Both the position numbers and the translations under genes were made by a program. From a bacterium (GTDB taxonomy: Bacteria; Planctomycetota; Planctomycetia; Planctomycetales; Planctomycetaceae), in assembly GCA_016125225.1 (NCBI GenBank), contig WGME01000010.1, forward strand, positions 1-64,000: 64,000 nt of DNA, read 5' to 3'. This document shows positions 41,601 through 50,168 of the stretch, in pieces; position 1 is the stretch's first letter, and each line of letters starts with the position of its first letter. Below the pieces are notes generated by a model. That model saw nothing but the letters and a program-made list of their open reading frames with translations, made no database searches and was not told where the DNA came from.

Positions 41601-43344
41601 GCGCAAAACCGGGCAACCTGCGAACTTCTAAGTCTTGCAGGCGAATCGTGCGGGGGGTGTCGCCTGGCAGGCAGAACAGTCCCACGGTTCGGACGGCTCC
41701 TGGCACGCCCCGCACCGGATTTTCGGCCAATCGTCCCCAGTGCTGACGATCTGCGGAACACCATGTCTGCCAGTTACCCAATCCCGCGGTCACGCGGAAC
41801 CATGTTTCAGGGACGAAATAGGGGGGCGGAAAGACGCGCAAGTCATAGTCAGACTCAGTCCGTTTTTCGTACCCCGGCAACGGAACCACCGTGATCTGCT
41901 GAGTCCGTCGATCTCGACAGAATGTCAGCCAACCAATCGGCTGCCCGGTCTCATTACCGAGAAAGACCCCCGTGCCGGGGTCGGCCTCGGAAACCTGCAG
42001 TAGCGTCTCGAATAAGCCGGGGGCTTCAATTGGTAAATAGGCGCGGACCACCTGCTCTTTATCGGTCGATGTCAGCCGCAGACCACCATCAACATCACGC
42101 TGCAACATTGCTGTTTCGGTCGAGGAGGTTTGCCAATCGGCGTCAGCTGGCCGATCCATCGTCAAAACACTTGGTCCCGATGTCTGCTCGCGGCTGGACC
42201 AGGGCTCTGCGCGGACCCATTGAAATCCGCGGAGCCGGGTCTGGGCCTGCAACACCACTTCCTGCGGTGACTCTGCATACGGCACGGTGAGCAACGTCAT
42301 GCCACCGGTTGAGAGTCGCAATTGATTGTCGTGGCAACTCACGTCCCAGGTAGCGGCACCACTCCGATAAAACGCGCCGCTGTCGGTGGTCAGCAGCCCC
42401 CAGTAAGTCGGTTGCGTTTCGCCGGGGTTTCGTCGCACGCGGAATGCGGCCCAGGTATGCGGTTCCCGTTCCCGGTAAAAGCGAAGTGCCACACCCTCGG
42501 GGCCTTGCCAGAAAAAGAGGATGATTTCCCGCACATCGAACGGAGTCAGTTTCAAATGGGTATCGGGTAGCCAGGGGGCTCGCAGTGTCCACAGGCCATC
42601 CAGATTCAGCGTCGGCCGTTGACCGATTTTGTCCTGGGAATGATTCGCTGGCTGACCGGGAATCGGGTTCCACCAAGCCTGAAATTCGGCCAAGGTCAAT
42701 TGATCCAGCCCCATGGAACGCAGGTCGCCAACATTGCGCGGATCGTTCGTGGCCAACGGGATGGCATCGGCTGCCAACCAGTTGGACCAGGGGCCATCCG
42801 GCCAGGCTGGAGTTGCCTCGCGAGCCTCCGTGGTGCCAGTTGTGGTCGCTACCGCCGACGGTGTCATGGCGGCTTCGGTCGGATCAACGGGGACTTCGGG
42901 ATCGGGACTGGCTGCGGTCATCAACGCCTGTGAAGACGGATCGGCTTCCGGTGTTGATGCAGCATCGGATGTCGGGGATAGGGCCGAGGGATTTTCGTCG
43001 ATAGTGGCGATGTCTTCTCCCATTGGGGCACGGCGAGCGGGACTCCAGAACCAGACCGCCAACAGCAGGCAAGCCGTTAGACCCACAAGGCTCCACCACC
43101 ACTTGGCATTACCACGACGACGCTCGACCGGACGCATTTCTGCCTGCATCCACAGCTTATCGATATTGATCCCCGCATGCCCGAACGCCGCCGCGAGCTG
43201 GCTTTCCCATTGCACGGCTTCGAGAACAGCTTGGCGAACTGCGGCCGATTCGTGAGCCCGCTGTTGCAGGGCTACCAGTTCCTCACTGGTCAGCTCCCGG
43301 TGTGATTTCTCGGCGAGGAGTTTGAGCAGGTCTTCGTCCGTCAT
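38626..43344 (-). CDS. Membrane-anchored anti-sigma-like protein with PQQ propeller
   Basis: About 1572 residues from ATG 43344. The start overlaps the sigma gene stop as ATGA. Residues 1-70 are an anti-sigma-like helical domain (DLLKLLAEKSHRELTSEELVALQQRA). A transmembrane helix follows at about 75-95 (WWWSLVGLTACLLLAVWFW), then a Pro/Ala-rich linker. A concanavalin-like part lies near 400-570 (FRVTAGLGNWQTWCSADRQHWG). A long helical region and a PQQ/BamB-like propeller (TGQTVWARG, TDGQVQWTM, AGQVQWLWRE, MGQEIWASVV, TGRQIWRQEID) fill the rest. It probably senses a periplasmic signal and controls the sigma factor. Confidence 0.85.
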   Translation of the reverse strand: MTDEDLLKLLAEKSHRELTSEELVALQQRAHESAAVRQAVLEAVQWESQLAAAFGHAGINIDKLWMQAEMRPVERRRGNAKWWWSLVGLTACLLLAVWFWSPARRAPMGEDIATIDENPSALSPTSDAASTPEADPSSQALMTAASPDPEVPVDPTEAAMTPSAVATTTGTTEAREATPAWPDGPWSNWLAADAIPLATNDPRNVGDLRSMGLDQLTLAEFQAWWNPIPGQPANHSQDKIGQRPTLNLDGLWTLRAPWLPDTHLKLTPFDVREIILFFWQGPEGVALRFYREREPHTWAAFRVRRNPGETQPTYWGLLTTDSGAFYRSGAATWDVSCHDNQLRLSTGGMTLLTVPYAESPQEVVLQAQTRLRGFQWVRAEPWSSREQTSGPSVLTMDRPADADWQTSSTETAMLQRDVDGGLRLTSTDKEQVVRAYLPIEAPGLFETLLQVSEADPGTGVFLGNETGQPIGWLTFCRDRRTQQITVVPLPGYEKRTESDYDLRVFPPPYFVPETWFRVTAGLGNWQTWCSADRQHWGRLAENPVRGVPGAVRTVGLFCLPGDTPRTIRLQDLEVRRLPGFAPLLANLQETEFPEIDLKQTRTLDDWLAQGWTVAAKASVPIDDWHDARAVRTLEAGPAPELAQALLERLVKSSPRLPADERLQFFDDALALVDTWSDDKARLWERAYADIASDGVSPDQQVLAEALWNRWLQAPLWSYHRGHAAFDAARVRELLQLAFSGKGGPLAEAARSSYAWTEPAHPDQTPRDSANDVFQLARWSRSVAVDVFGVPAPQHHESLPISWRPPWSTQLNKEAYNVQAELLSALESGAYDDACRIVQGIHTTAMSGLLPDAHDSNLYVTLPVALNVALNSHPQWSERLPQQLGPAGDLRWQQVMAHGDVASMQSLTMQFWGTAAAARAHAWGGDRALSLGDPVAALLAYRMAQRTADDSLRSELMARQQLAERAVGLPSNREGEVTTFAGVPIAELWPATATDNSSSSRINAAVPELKLMPVPYQLEKLARFDGQSGQNAGRGEYQAGDAFGRQFAIASDQQQLYLSNRFQITAYNKSTGQTVWARGVDQDQGEAHAFAFVPMVPVVYGQQLLARRLTKGGIELASLQTTDGQVQWTMQPGEKSHVLSDPLVIGKTVWVLTGVPGDQDHWEVLWTQIDPSRGEVITSVPLTRLRPAWDQELPVSVAHDGLDLVANIGNLVLKFDLAGQVQWLWRELWLPPKIDPLEHNQRVTPPIIQDNRVYLSPFNSRRVVCLDLAMGQEIWASVVPDSQGLIAVRDTGLLVAVPDGYLMLEPETGRQIWRQEIDRPLQAVAWSGDRITALAQLPRKDKRGWLQAIVIDAISGQQLQAIPWYVPEGDDYRAGPWFSIDETIWLMVGHGFREPHRDIMKLVPVTAASTVPKKSDDWPAWTSAWPAEAQRALQLCLPGWQGYGLDAGQISYSTEPVRGKDRVMLTKLNSRHTLRLVQSLPVDQPTICRVIVGHEPGQSWRLSIWLQGNMLHTVDVTSPQTSDNWLSLEFPLPAVEGAAGIVEVRAETIDGKPATAAWHHLSVSPVSRDADVN

Positions 43345-43910
43345 GACCGCAGGCTCCTCTGGCGTTTGAAATGCAGGCAATCTCGCAACGCTTGCCGCGC
43401 CCGATGCAGCAACAGCTTCACTGCTCCCTCACTTCGATGCTGGGTTTCCGCGATTTCTGACAGCTTCAATTCCAGGCGATAGTGACCGTCGATCGCTTCC
43501 CGGGCACTGGGTCCTAATTCGGCCAAACATTGCGGCAGCCAGATGAGATGATCGTCGATCGATCCCAAATCGGGCGGTGCTGTGGTTTCAAGTTCGAGGC
43601 AGAGTTCGGTCCAGGCGATTTCGTGTCGTCGACGATGCCGACGGACATGCTCGCGCAGCAGATTCCGCGCTATCCCCAGGAGCCAGGGTTGGACCAGCGA
43701 GCCCAGATCGAAGCGAGCCCGTGCCTGATAGCTCCGCAGGAAGACTTCCTGCGTCATGTCTTCAGCATCGGCGGCCGAACGAACACGCGCGCGCAAGTAA
43801 CCATAGACCAGCTTCTGATAGCGCTCCACGAGGTGAGCGAACGCCGCACGCTCGCCTGCCTGTAACCGCGCCATGATGTCTGGGTCGCTTGCGGTCACAC
43901 GGACCTCCAA
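43341..43910 (-). CDS. ECF-type RNA polymerase sigma factor
   Basis: 189 residues from the start at 43910. Sigma2 has AFAHLVERYQKLVYGYLRARVRSAADAEDMTQEVFLRSYQ (about 23-62). Sigma4 has LGPSAREAIDGHYRLELKLSEIAETQHRSEGAVKLLLHRARQALRDCL (about 135-182). It is of the type that commonly sits with a large membrane protein in planctomycetes. Stop and the next start overlap (ATGA), so sigma and anti-sigma are made in a coupled ratio. Confidence 0.92.
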   Translation of the reverse strand: MEVRVTASDPDIMARLQAGERAAFAHLVERYQKLVYGYLRARVRSAADAEDMTQEVFLRSYQARARFDLGSLVQPWLLGIARNLLREHVRRHRRRHEIAWTELCLELETTAPPDLGSIDDHLIWLPQCLAELGPSAREAIDGHYRLELKLSEIAETQHRSEGAVKLLLHRARQALRDCLHFKRQRSLRS

Positions 43911-44014
43911 GGTGCTCCGTCCATCTCATCAACAACTGCTCATAAAGTACGCCATACCGCTGGGTGAAACAATCACTCGCGATCTTCTGGAGCGGAAGGA
44001 CCGCGATGAATCGG

Positions 44015-44230
44015 TCATTTCCCCACCACCTGGGCCTGACGCATCAGCCCTGAGCGTTCGAACTCCGTTGTTAACGGCAGAATCGCTACACACAGCAAGA
44101 TCCCTATCCCCGCGCCAATCGCAATGTTCAGAAGAATCAACATAATCGCTACAACCTGAACGTCTTTGTTCGAGCCCCGAAACACCGGAGACGAGGTAGC
44201 CGCGCTCGGAAGAGCATCTGGTTTCGACAT
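44015..44230 (-). CDS. Unknown small membrane protein
   Basis: 71 residues with one long hydrophobic helix (VVAIMLILLNIAIGAGIGILLCVAILPL, about 25-52). It lies 104 bp before the sigma gene on the same strand. No family known. It may be spurious. Confidence 0.4.
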   Translation of the reverse strand: MSKPDALPSAATSSPVFRGSNKDVQVVAIMLILLNIAIGAGIGILLCVAILPLTTEFERSGLMRQAQVVGK

Positions 44231-44613
44231 ATGTGTCGTCTATAAAACAAGATGCGACCACAGCCCGATTGTGACGATTAGCGCGATCCTAACTTTGGCA
44301 CGGGTCATGCAAATCGAAGCGGTGGAGACGATTGAATCGGTGGCAATAGTGCTAACGATTCTGTCGATTCTTTCGCCGGGGGCCTGACCATGTCGGTTCC
44401 CCGCCTTCCCTTTGTGTTCGAGCGTGTGGTGCGACCTGAGAGACCGCCCGTGCGCTGAGATGAGCTGCCAGCGGGTGTGGTCCCGTTGGCGGCAACGGCT
44501 TTCGGCCGGTGCCCCAGGAAGACAGGAGTCGACTTGGGACACCGGCGAAACCGCTTCAAGCAAACGCCCCCAACCTTTCGTCGCGATCCCTCATGTGGAA
44601 ATGGAGTGCTCGA
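44231..44613. other. Intergenic region
   Basis: 383 bp between divergent genes. No gene seen and no convincing promoter hexamers found. Confidence 0.5.
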
Positions 44614-45132
44614 ATGTGCCAGGCATTATGGAAGGATGACCGCGGCTTAGTGCTGTCGGCTGAGTTGATCATTATTGTGACGGTGGTCGTCCTGGGACTG
44701 ATCACGGGACTGGCTTGCGTCCAACAAGCGGTTGTCGCAGAGCTGCAGGATGTTAGTGGTGCGTTGCGGGGATTGAATCAGTCCTACGCCACACCACAGT
44801 TCTGGGGCTGCGCCAAGATCTGGGGCCGAACCAGTTGGACCGCCGGCTCACGCTTCACCGACACGACCAACGGTTTCGTAGCACCGGGGTATGCTAATGC
44901 GGACCTTGGAGTGGGCCGAGGTGGCCTGATTCTCGAATCGGCACCATCCACGACGGTGGTCCCCGAAGGTTGCACGACCTGTCCGCCGAATGGCTACAGC
45001 CAGCCCGCACCCTCTGCGATCGCACCAATTCCTGAGTGCACGACCTGTCCGCCCAACGCGAGCCCGCGGCTGGAATCTCGCAAACCGATCATTCCCCAAG
45101 GCCCGGCACCGCAGATTCTGCCACAAATGTAG
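44614..45132 (+). CDS. Flp-pilin-like protein, divergent paralogue with Pro-rich tail
   Basis: 172 residues from ATG 44614, chosen by alignment with three paralogues (start M-x-x-x-L-W/F-x-D). A short charged leader, KDDRG, ends at the Gly of a class III-like site. A hydrophobic helix, LVLSAELIIIVTVVVLGLITGLACVQQAVVAELQDVSGALRGLNQSY (about 11-57), follows. Unlike the paralogues, the C-terminus has two CTTCPPN motifs and a Pro-rich end. Role unknown; a secreted or surface pilin-like protein is likely. Confidence 0.8.
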   Translation: MCQALWKDDRGLVLSAELIIIVTVVVLGLITGLACVQQAVVAELQDVSGALRGLNQSYATPQFWGCAKIWGRTSWTAGSRFTDTTNGFVAPGYANADLGVGRGGLILESAPSTTVVPEGCTTCPPNGYSQPAPSAIAPIPECTTCPPNASPRLESRKPIIPQGPAPQILPQM

Positions 45133-45626
45133 GCCCGACGGCTGGCAATCAGGCAATCGTCAGTCATCCCGTGTTTCAGAGGCTGAACAGAGCGCATGAG
45201 TGCAGGTTCAGCCTTTGAACGCGTTTGCTAAGTCCTTGAAAGCTGTAGTTTTCCGGCCGTATTTCACCTCAACTGGAGGCGATTCACCTAACGCCAAGCA
45301 ACTCTAAGGGTTAGGGTGAATTTGCCACCTTTATTGATTGAAGATTTTAACCAACCTATTCGCTGGGAATTGATTTTGCGATGAGAGACCTTTGGCAGGG
45401 TCGTAGCGACGCGGAGTGTCGTGAGGATTCTGCCTGTTGTGCCTGGGCAATGAACCCGGGTGTCTCCGAGCGGGGCAGGCTCGGAGACCATGCGGCTTCG
45501 ACCGAACGGTAAACCACACATGCCATTCGGTTGCTGGAGCGTGCCTGGAGTGCACCCAGGAACGCGTCCTCTGCATGACAGCTCACCTCATCTCAGTTCA
45601 CAAAGTCTCTCTCAAAGGTTGGTGTC
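45133..45626. other. Intergenic leader with hairpins
   Basis: 494 bp. It holds a terminator-like hairpin, AGGCTGAAC (45180-45188) with GTTCAGCCT (45206-45214), then CTTT, after the upstream gene. A perfect 10-bp hairpin, GTCTCCGAGC (45462-45471) with GCTCGGAGAC (45479-45488), follows. No protein-coding gene seen. Confidence 0.5.
45180..45217 (+). terminator. Probable terminator after the Pro-rich pilin-like gene
   Basis: Perfect 9-bp stem with a 17-nt loop and a short T run. Confidence 0.5.
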
Positions 45627-45959
45627 ATGTTGCGGAAACTGTTCAACGACGAAAGCGGTGCTGTGATCAGCGCTGAACTCGTCCTCGTGCTGACGATTCT
45701 TGTGATTGGTGTGATTGTCGGTCTCAGCGAAGTTGCTGTGGCCATCAACACCGAATTGAACGACATCTCGAATGCGATTGGTTCGCTGGACCAGAGCTAC
45801 TTTGTCACGGGTTTTCATGGCATCGGTGGCAACCAGAACGGTGCAAAGATCAAGAGCGTCGTTGCTGGATCGCGGTTCACAGACGGCCACGATGACTGCG
45901 ACAACAATCGCAGCTGCGACTTGGTTTGTGGTCCGCCCCCGGTTGATACCTGCGGTTGA
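45627..45959 (+). CDS. Flp-pilin-like protein, paralogue 2
   Basis: 110 residues. MLRKLFNDESGAVISAELVLVLTILVIGVIVGLSEVAVAINTELNDISNAIGSLDQSYFVTGF, then VAGSRFTDGHDDCD and CDLVCGPPP. A leader ending at Gly11 before a Glu17-containing hydrophobic helix is like Flp/TadE pilins. The C-terminal cysteines may form disulfides. Nearly identical helix to paralogue 3, 680 bp away. No Tad secretion genes are in the window. Confidence 0.85.
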   Translation: MLRKLFNDESGAVISAELVLVLTILVIGVIVGLSEVAVAINTELNDISNAIGSLDQSYFVTGFHGIGGNQNGAKIKSVVAGSRFTDGHDDCDNNRSCDLVCGPPPVDTCG

Positions 45960-46100
45960 TCGCTCGAGAACACCATGCGAATGGTGTTGGTCGTCTTGGA
46001 CGGCCTGAATGATCGGAAATGACGAGCACCTTGCTTCGCGACCGCGAGGCAAGGTCGCTCCGTTCACACTTGAAAACAGAGTTGTATGTAACCTGAACGT

Positions 46101-46130
46101 CATGTTGCGTTTCGGCAACATGCGTTTTTT
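46101..46130 (+). terminator. Rho-independent terminator
   Basis: CATGTTGC (46101-46108) pairs with GCAACATG (46115-46122), followed by CG and six T. It is about 140 bp beyond the second pilin-like gene. Confidence 0.85.
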
Positions 46131-46638
46131 GCCATGCGCACCGGCGTGTAGCGTTTCGTCACCTTGGCTCGCATTCGAGTCCGTCGCTGAACCTCTTTTG
46201 TGACAGCGATTTAGCAAACAGATTTCTGTCTAAAGCCTGATCTGAGGCACGCGTTGCCATTTAGCAGCGCCCCGTCAGGCACGCGCGCTGCTCTCAGCGA
46301 TTTTCAGCCAGTTCGTTGTCGGGCTCTGTGTGATCGCTTAAGCCCTCGACAGTGTGACTCGGCAACATCCTGTCATGTTTGGCGAATCAACCACACGTCG
46401 GTGGTGCCATCCCTGTTTTTAAGTTGAGTTAGCCTATTCAGCAGTTCCATGCGAACTGCTTACGGATCTTTCTGCGCAGAAATGGAATTGTCCCGGTGGC
46501 CACCGGGAGAGTTCAAACGGAAGCGTGAAAACGTTTCCACTCCTGTTGCAATGTGTGGTTTCAACAGGAAATCGCATCGCTCTCAGAGTGGTGTGATCAG
46601 TTCAATCAGTTAGTGCCTCTGAAAGAGGAATTCGTTCC
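46131..46638 (+). other. Leader of the third pilin-like gene with hairpin cluster
   Basis: 508 bp without a gene. Three small structures lie close together: GCAGTT/AACTGC (46441-46459), TCTGCGCAGA (46471-46480) and the perfect 16-bp palindrome CCCGGTGGCCACCGGG (46492-46507). These could be a structured 5' UTR. Confidence 0.45.
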
Positions 46639-46968
46639 ATGCTGCGTAAGCTGTTCAACGACGAATGCGGTGCTGTCATCAGCGCTGAACTCGTGCTCGT
46701 TCTGACCATCCTCGTCATCGGCGTCATCGTCGGCCTCAGCGAAGTCGCTGTTGCCGTCAACACCGAGCTCAACGACATCTCGAACGCCATTGGTGCCCTT
46801 GACCAAAGCTACTTCTTCACCGGTTTCAAGAAGAACGGTGACGCCGTCAGCGGCAAAGTGACCAGCGGTGTGGCTGGCTCACGATTCACCGACGCTCACG
46901 ATGACTGCGACAAGAACGTGACCTGCGACTTGGTCTGCGGTCCTCCCCCGACCGACACCTGCGGTTGA
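46639..46968 (+). CDS. Flp-pilin-like protein, paralogue 3
   Basis: 109 residues. MLRKLFNDECGAVISAELVLVLTILVIGVIVGLSEVAVAVNTELNDISNAIGALDQSYFFTGF, with the same C-terminal SRFTDAHDDCD...CDLVCGPPPTDTCG. The leader has Cys10 instead of Ser. It is close in sequence to paralogue 2, so it is a tandem duplicate. Confidence 0.85.
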   Translation: MLRKLFNDECGAVISAELVLVLTILVIGVIVGLSEVAVAVNTELNDISNAIGALDQSYFFTGFKKNGDAVSGKVTSGVAGSRFTDAHDDCDKNVTCDLVCGPPPTDTCG

Positions 46969-47026
46969 TTTCCTCGCAGCAGTTTGAACCTGTTCGGATT
47001 GCTGCAACCGCTCGTTTGATCTTGAG

Positions 47027-47063
47027 CCCTGACTTCGAAATTCGCTTCGGAGTCAGGGTTTTT
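47027..47063 (+). terminator. Rho-independent terminator
   Basis: CCCTGACT (47027-47034) pairs with AGTCAGGG (47051-47058), with inner TCGAA/TTCGG pairing; five T follow. Confidence 0.85.
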
Positions 47064-47293
47064 GCACGTCAGAAGCATTTCTGCCGGAGTTTCCCGGCTG
47101 GGGATGCGGAGACAATTCTTACCTCACTGCAGAAGCGATTCGACGGCAGCAGCAGCCGCCCGAACCTACAATGCGATGCCGCGCGGCACGGAAGTTGCGA
47201 TTTGGGTTTGCGTCAACCGGGCCAGTGCGATACCCTGCGACACATCAGGCGTCCGTCGAGATCATCGATTCGAGGACAGTGCCTGTTTCACGG

Positions 47294-48136
47294 ATGAAGA
47301 AAAGGATGCAACCCATGCAGGGGGTGCGAGCAATTGTCATCGGCGCACGTCAGGGATTCGTCAACGCTCTGATCCAGAATTCAGGCCGCTTGAGCCTGCT
47401 GGCTTTTGCGCTGGCTGCTACCAATTTCCTGTTTGCTGCCGAGGTGGACCCCCAGCATCCGCTCGCTCCGGCTATCGAACACGCGTTGCAGTCAAAAGCG
47501 GCTCTGGGGAAAATCTCCGACTACACCGCGACCTACACCAAGCAGGAACTGGTCGGCGGCAAGGTTATGTCCTCGGTCGTCAGCCTGAAGTTCCGGGAAG
47601 AGCCATTCAGCGTTTATATGCTCTTCGATAAGCCGCACAAAGGCCGCGAAGTCATCTACTATGCTGGCAAGAACAATGGCATGCTGCTGGTCCACGAGAC
47701 AGGCATTCGCTCGATTGCCGGCACCGTCTCACTCGCCCCCAACAGTGAAACCGCTCTCGAGGAAAATCGTTATCCCATCACCATGATGGGCATGGGGAAA
47801 ATGCTCGATAAACTCCTCGCTCAGTGGGAAGCCGAAGCTCAGTACGGCGAAGTCGAAGTGAAGTTCTATCCCAACGCTCGCATGGGTGATGTGGAATGCA
47901 AGGTGATTGAAAGCCGTCACCCCACGCCCCGCAAACAATTCAAGTTCCAGATGTCTCGGCTGTACATTGAAAAAACGTCCGGTTTGCCGGTGCGCTTGGA
48001 GCAATGGGCCTTTCCCACGAACGGAACACAACCCATCCTGGCCGAAGAGTACACCTATTCCAAGGTGCGAACCAATCTGGGACTGACCGACCAGGACTTC
48101 GACCACACCAACCCCAATTATGCCTTTCCGCGATAA
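47294..48136 (+). CDS. DUF1571 domain secreted protein
   Basis: 280 residues from ATG 47294. The N-terminus has a hydrophobic helix (LSLLAFALAATNFLFAA) that should be a signal peptide. The body (ISDYTATYTKQELVGGKVMSSVVSLKFREEPFSVYMLFDKPHKGREVIYYAGKNNGMLLVHETG) is DUF1571, a planctomycete-rich family of outer-membrane or periplasmic LolA-like proteins. A role in lipoprotein or lipid handling is inferred from that fold only. panC follows 36 bp later. Confidence 0.85.
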   Translation: MKKRMQPMQGVRAIVIGARQGFVNALIQNSGRLSLLAFALAATNFLFAAEVDPQHPLAPAIEHALQSKAALGKISDYTATYTKQELVGGKVMSSVVSLKFREEPFSVYMLFDKPHKGREVIYYAGKNNGMLLVHETGIRSIAGTVSLAPNSETALEENRYPITMMGMGKMLDKLLAQWEAEAQYGEVEVKFYPNARMGDVECKVIESRHPTPRKQFKFQMSRLYIEKTSGLPVRLEQWAFPTNGTQPILAEEYTYSKVRTNLGLTDQDFDHTNPNYAFPR

Positions 48137-48172
48137 GGCAGCGATATCGATCGCTCGGGAAGAGGGGGCCAC

Positions 48173-49015
48173 ATGGACGTGGTGGAATCGATTGCCGATG
48201 TCCGACGTTGGGTACGGAATGCAAAGTCGAGCGGAAAGACAGTCGGCTTTATCCCGACAATGGGAGCCCTGCATGATGGGCATCTCAGTCTGATTGAAGC
48301 CGCAAAACGGCAGCACGCAGCAATCGTCGTCAGCATTTTCGTGAATCCGACGCAGTTCGCCCCGCATGAAGATCTGCAGCGGTATCCCCGACCACGTGAG
48401 CGTGACTTGGAACTCTGCCGAAATGCGGGGGCCGGGCTTGTGTTCTATCCTGCCGTCGAAACGATGTATCCCCCCGGCAGCAGTACCTTCGTGGAAGTGA
48501 AGGGACTCACAGACCGCTGGGAAGGGGCCATCCGGCCCGGCCATTTTCTCGGCGTCACCACTGTGGTCAACAAACTCTTTCAGATCGTTCAACCCAATGC
48601 GGCGTACTTCGGTCAGAAAGACTATCAGCAACAGGCTGTGATCAAACGAATGGTCCGCGACCTGGATATGCCCCTGGAAATCGTCACCTGTCCGACGATG
48701 CGGGATGCCGACGGACTGGCGATGAGCAGCCGCAATGCCTACCTCTCTGCCGACCAGCGTCGCGCGGGGCTCTGTCTGTCGCGAGCGCTTGCCGAGGGGA
48801 AGAAGCTGTGGCATCGTGGAACCGAGCCACAAGAGATTTCCCAAGTCTTGCAGCAGCAAATCGGCGCAGAACCGGAAGTCCATCTCGACTATGCTACGGT
48901 AGCAGATGTCGACACGCTGGAACCGCTGGAGTCGCGGGGCATGATGGCCGTGGCTTTGGTCGCCTGTCGCGTGGGCTCCACCCGATTGATCGACAACGAT
49001 CTCTGGCAATCGTGA
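48173..49015 (+). CDS. panC: Pantothenate synthetase
   Basis: 280 residues. It joins pantoate and beta-alanine with ATP in vitamin B5 and CoA synthesis. GFIPTMGALHDGHLSLI (about 25-41) holds the HxGH-type ATP site, FVNPTQFAPHEDLQRYPR (about 59-76) and GQKDYQQQAVI and RDADGLAMSSRNAYL are the other family motifs. Length is normal. The order DUF1571-panC-lgt on one strand with small gaps suggests one transcript. Confidence 0.96.
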   Translation: MDVVESIADVRRWVRNAKSSGKTVGFIPTMGALHDGHLSLIEAAKRQHAAIVVSIFVNPTQFAPHEDLQRYPRPRERDLELCRNAGAGLVFYPAVETMYPPGSSTFVEVKGLTDRWEGAIRPGHFLGVTTVVNKLFQIVQPNAAYFGQKDYQQQAVIKRMVRDLDMPLEIVTCPTMRDADGLAMSSRNAYLSADQRRAGLCLSRALAEGKKLWHRGTEPQEISQVLQQQIGAEPEVHLDYATVADVDTLEPLESRGMMAVALVACRVGSTRLIDNDLWQS

Positions 49016-49055
49016 TACCGGCTTCGCAATCAGGCCAGACACACGGAGAGTGAGC

Positions 49056-50168
49056 ATGCGCCAGGTCTTGTTCCGCATTCCCTGGGAAGGGATTTCGCTG
49101 GGGGGCGTGACCCTGCCACTGTTCGGTTTCGGCCTTTTGTTCTGGGTGCTGCTGGCCGTGTTGACCGGTGGGGTGTGGTTAGGTCTACGATCAGCCGGTC
49201 CCGCTTCATCAAAGAATTCTGCTCCCGCAGCAACCGATTCGCCATTTGACATTGGTTCGATGCTGTTCTGGTTATTCGCGCTGATCCTCGTCGTGCAGGC
49301 CCGTGTGATTGGACCACGGATGGCCCCGGAAGGTTTGCCGATTTTCGGTTACGGCGTGATGCTATTGATCGGCCTGACCACGGCCGTCTTCGCAGCTGAC
49401 TGGCGAGCGCGTTCCGAAGGATTGCCCCCGGAAACCATCTGGGATCTGGCGATCTGGCTGTTCATCCCGGGAATCATCGGGGCCCGCATCTTCTACCTGG
49501 TGCAATATCGCGACCGTGTTTTTACCGGGGTTGAGAACCTGCCGCAGTTTGTCTGGGCGACGGTGAACCTGTCGGAAGGGGGCATCGTGTTGTACGGCGG
49601 GCTGCTGGCGGGAGCCGCCGCCTACTTCACCTTCTGTGCCGTGAAGAAGTTACCGCCGTTGCAACTGGCCGACATCATTACTCCTTCGGTCTTCATCGGG
49701 ATTGGGTTTGGCCGTATCGGCTGCCTGCTGAATGGTTGCTGCTACGGAGATGCCTGTACGTTACCGTGGGGGCTGGAGTTTCCAGCGCAGAGCGTGCCGT
49801 TTCTCGCGCTCGTGGAACGTGGGTTTCTGGCCCCCGATGCTTTACACACGCCGCCTTTGCATCCGACCCAGATTTATGCCGCGTTGGATGGGTTCTTCAT
49901 CGCAGCATTAACGTGGTGGTATTACGGTGTCCGTCGCGTGCCGGGCGATGTGCTCGGTCTGGCGCTACTGATCTCGCCGTTGACACGCTTCCTGATCGAG
50001 ATCCTGCGCGGCGATGAATATGGTCAATGGGGCACCACGCTGACGATTTCTCAGTGGGTGAGCGTGGCACTCTTTACGACTGGTCTGCTGTTCCAGATTT
50101 ATCTGTCTCGCCAGGCACATGGAGTGAGAGGCGGCTTGCCGTCTAACCTCAAACCTTCGGTGACATAA
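49056..50168 (+). CDS. lgt: Prolipoprotein diacylglyceryl transferase
   Basis: 370 residues from ATG 49056 (GGAGAG five bases upstream). A polytopic inner-membrane enzyme that attaches diacylglycerol to lipobox Cys. The core has YGVMLLIGLTTAVFAADWRARSEG, IWLFIPGIIGARIFYLV, GGIVLYGGLL and IGFGRIGCLLNGCCYG. It is longer than E. coli Lgt (about 290), with an extra N-terminal membrane part. It overlaps the convergent ATPase gene by 20 bp. Confidence 0.94.
   Translation: MRQVLFRIPWEGISLGGVTLPLFGFGLLFWVLLAVLTGGVWLGLRSAGPASSKNSAPAATDSPFDIGSMLFWLFALILVVQARVIGPRMAPEGLPIFGYGVMLLIGLTTAVFAADWRARSEGLPPETIWDLAIWLFIPGIIGARIFYLVQYRDRVFTGVENLPQFVWATVNLSEGGIVLYGGLLAGAAAYFTFCAVKKLPPLQLADIITPSVFIGIGFGRIGCLLNGCCYGDACTLPWGLEFPAQSVPFLALVERGFLAPDALHTPPLHPTQIYAALDGFFIAALTWWYYGVRRVPGDVLGLALLISPLTRFLIEILRGDEYGQWGTTLTISQWVSVALFTTGLLFQIYLSRQAHGVRGGLPSNLKPSVT

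Noticed and set aside
45270-45320. GGGTTAGGGTGAA resembling a telomere-like repeat
   Set aside because: It is a single short occurrence that forms an imperfect inverted repeat with TTCACCTAA. No repeat array exists.
47729-49252. 507-codon open frame on the - strand
   Set aside because: It lies antisense to the DUF1571 and panC genes, which have clear family motifs.
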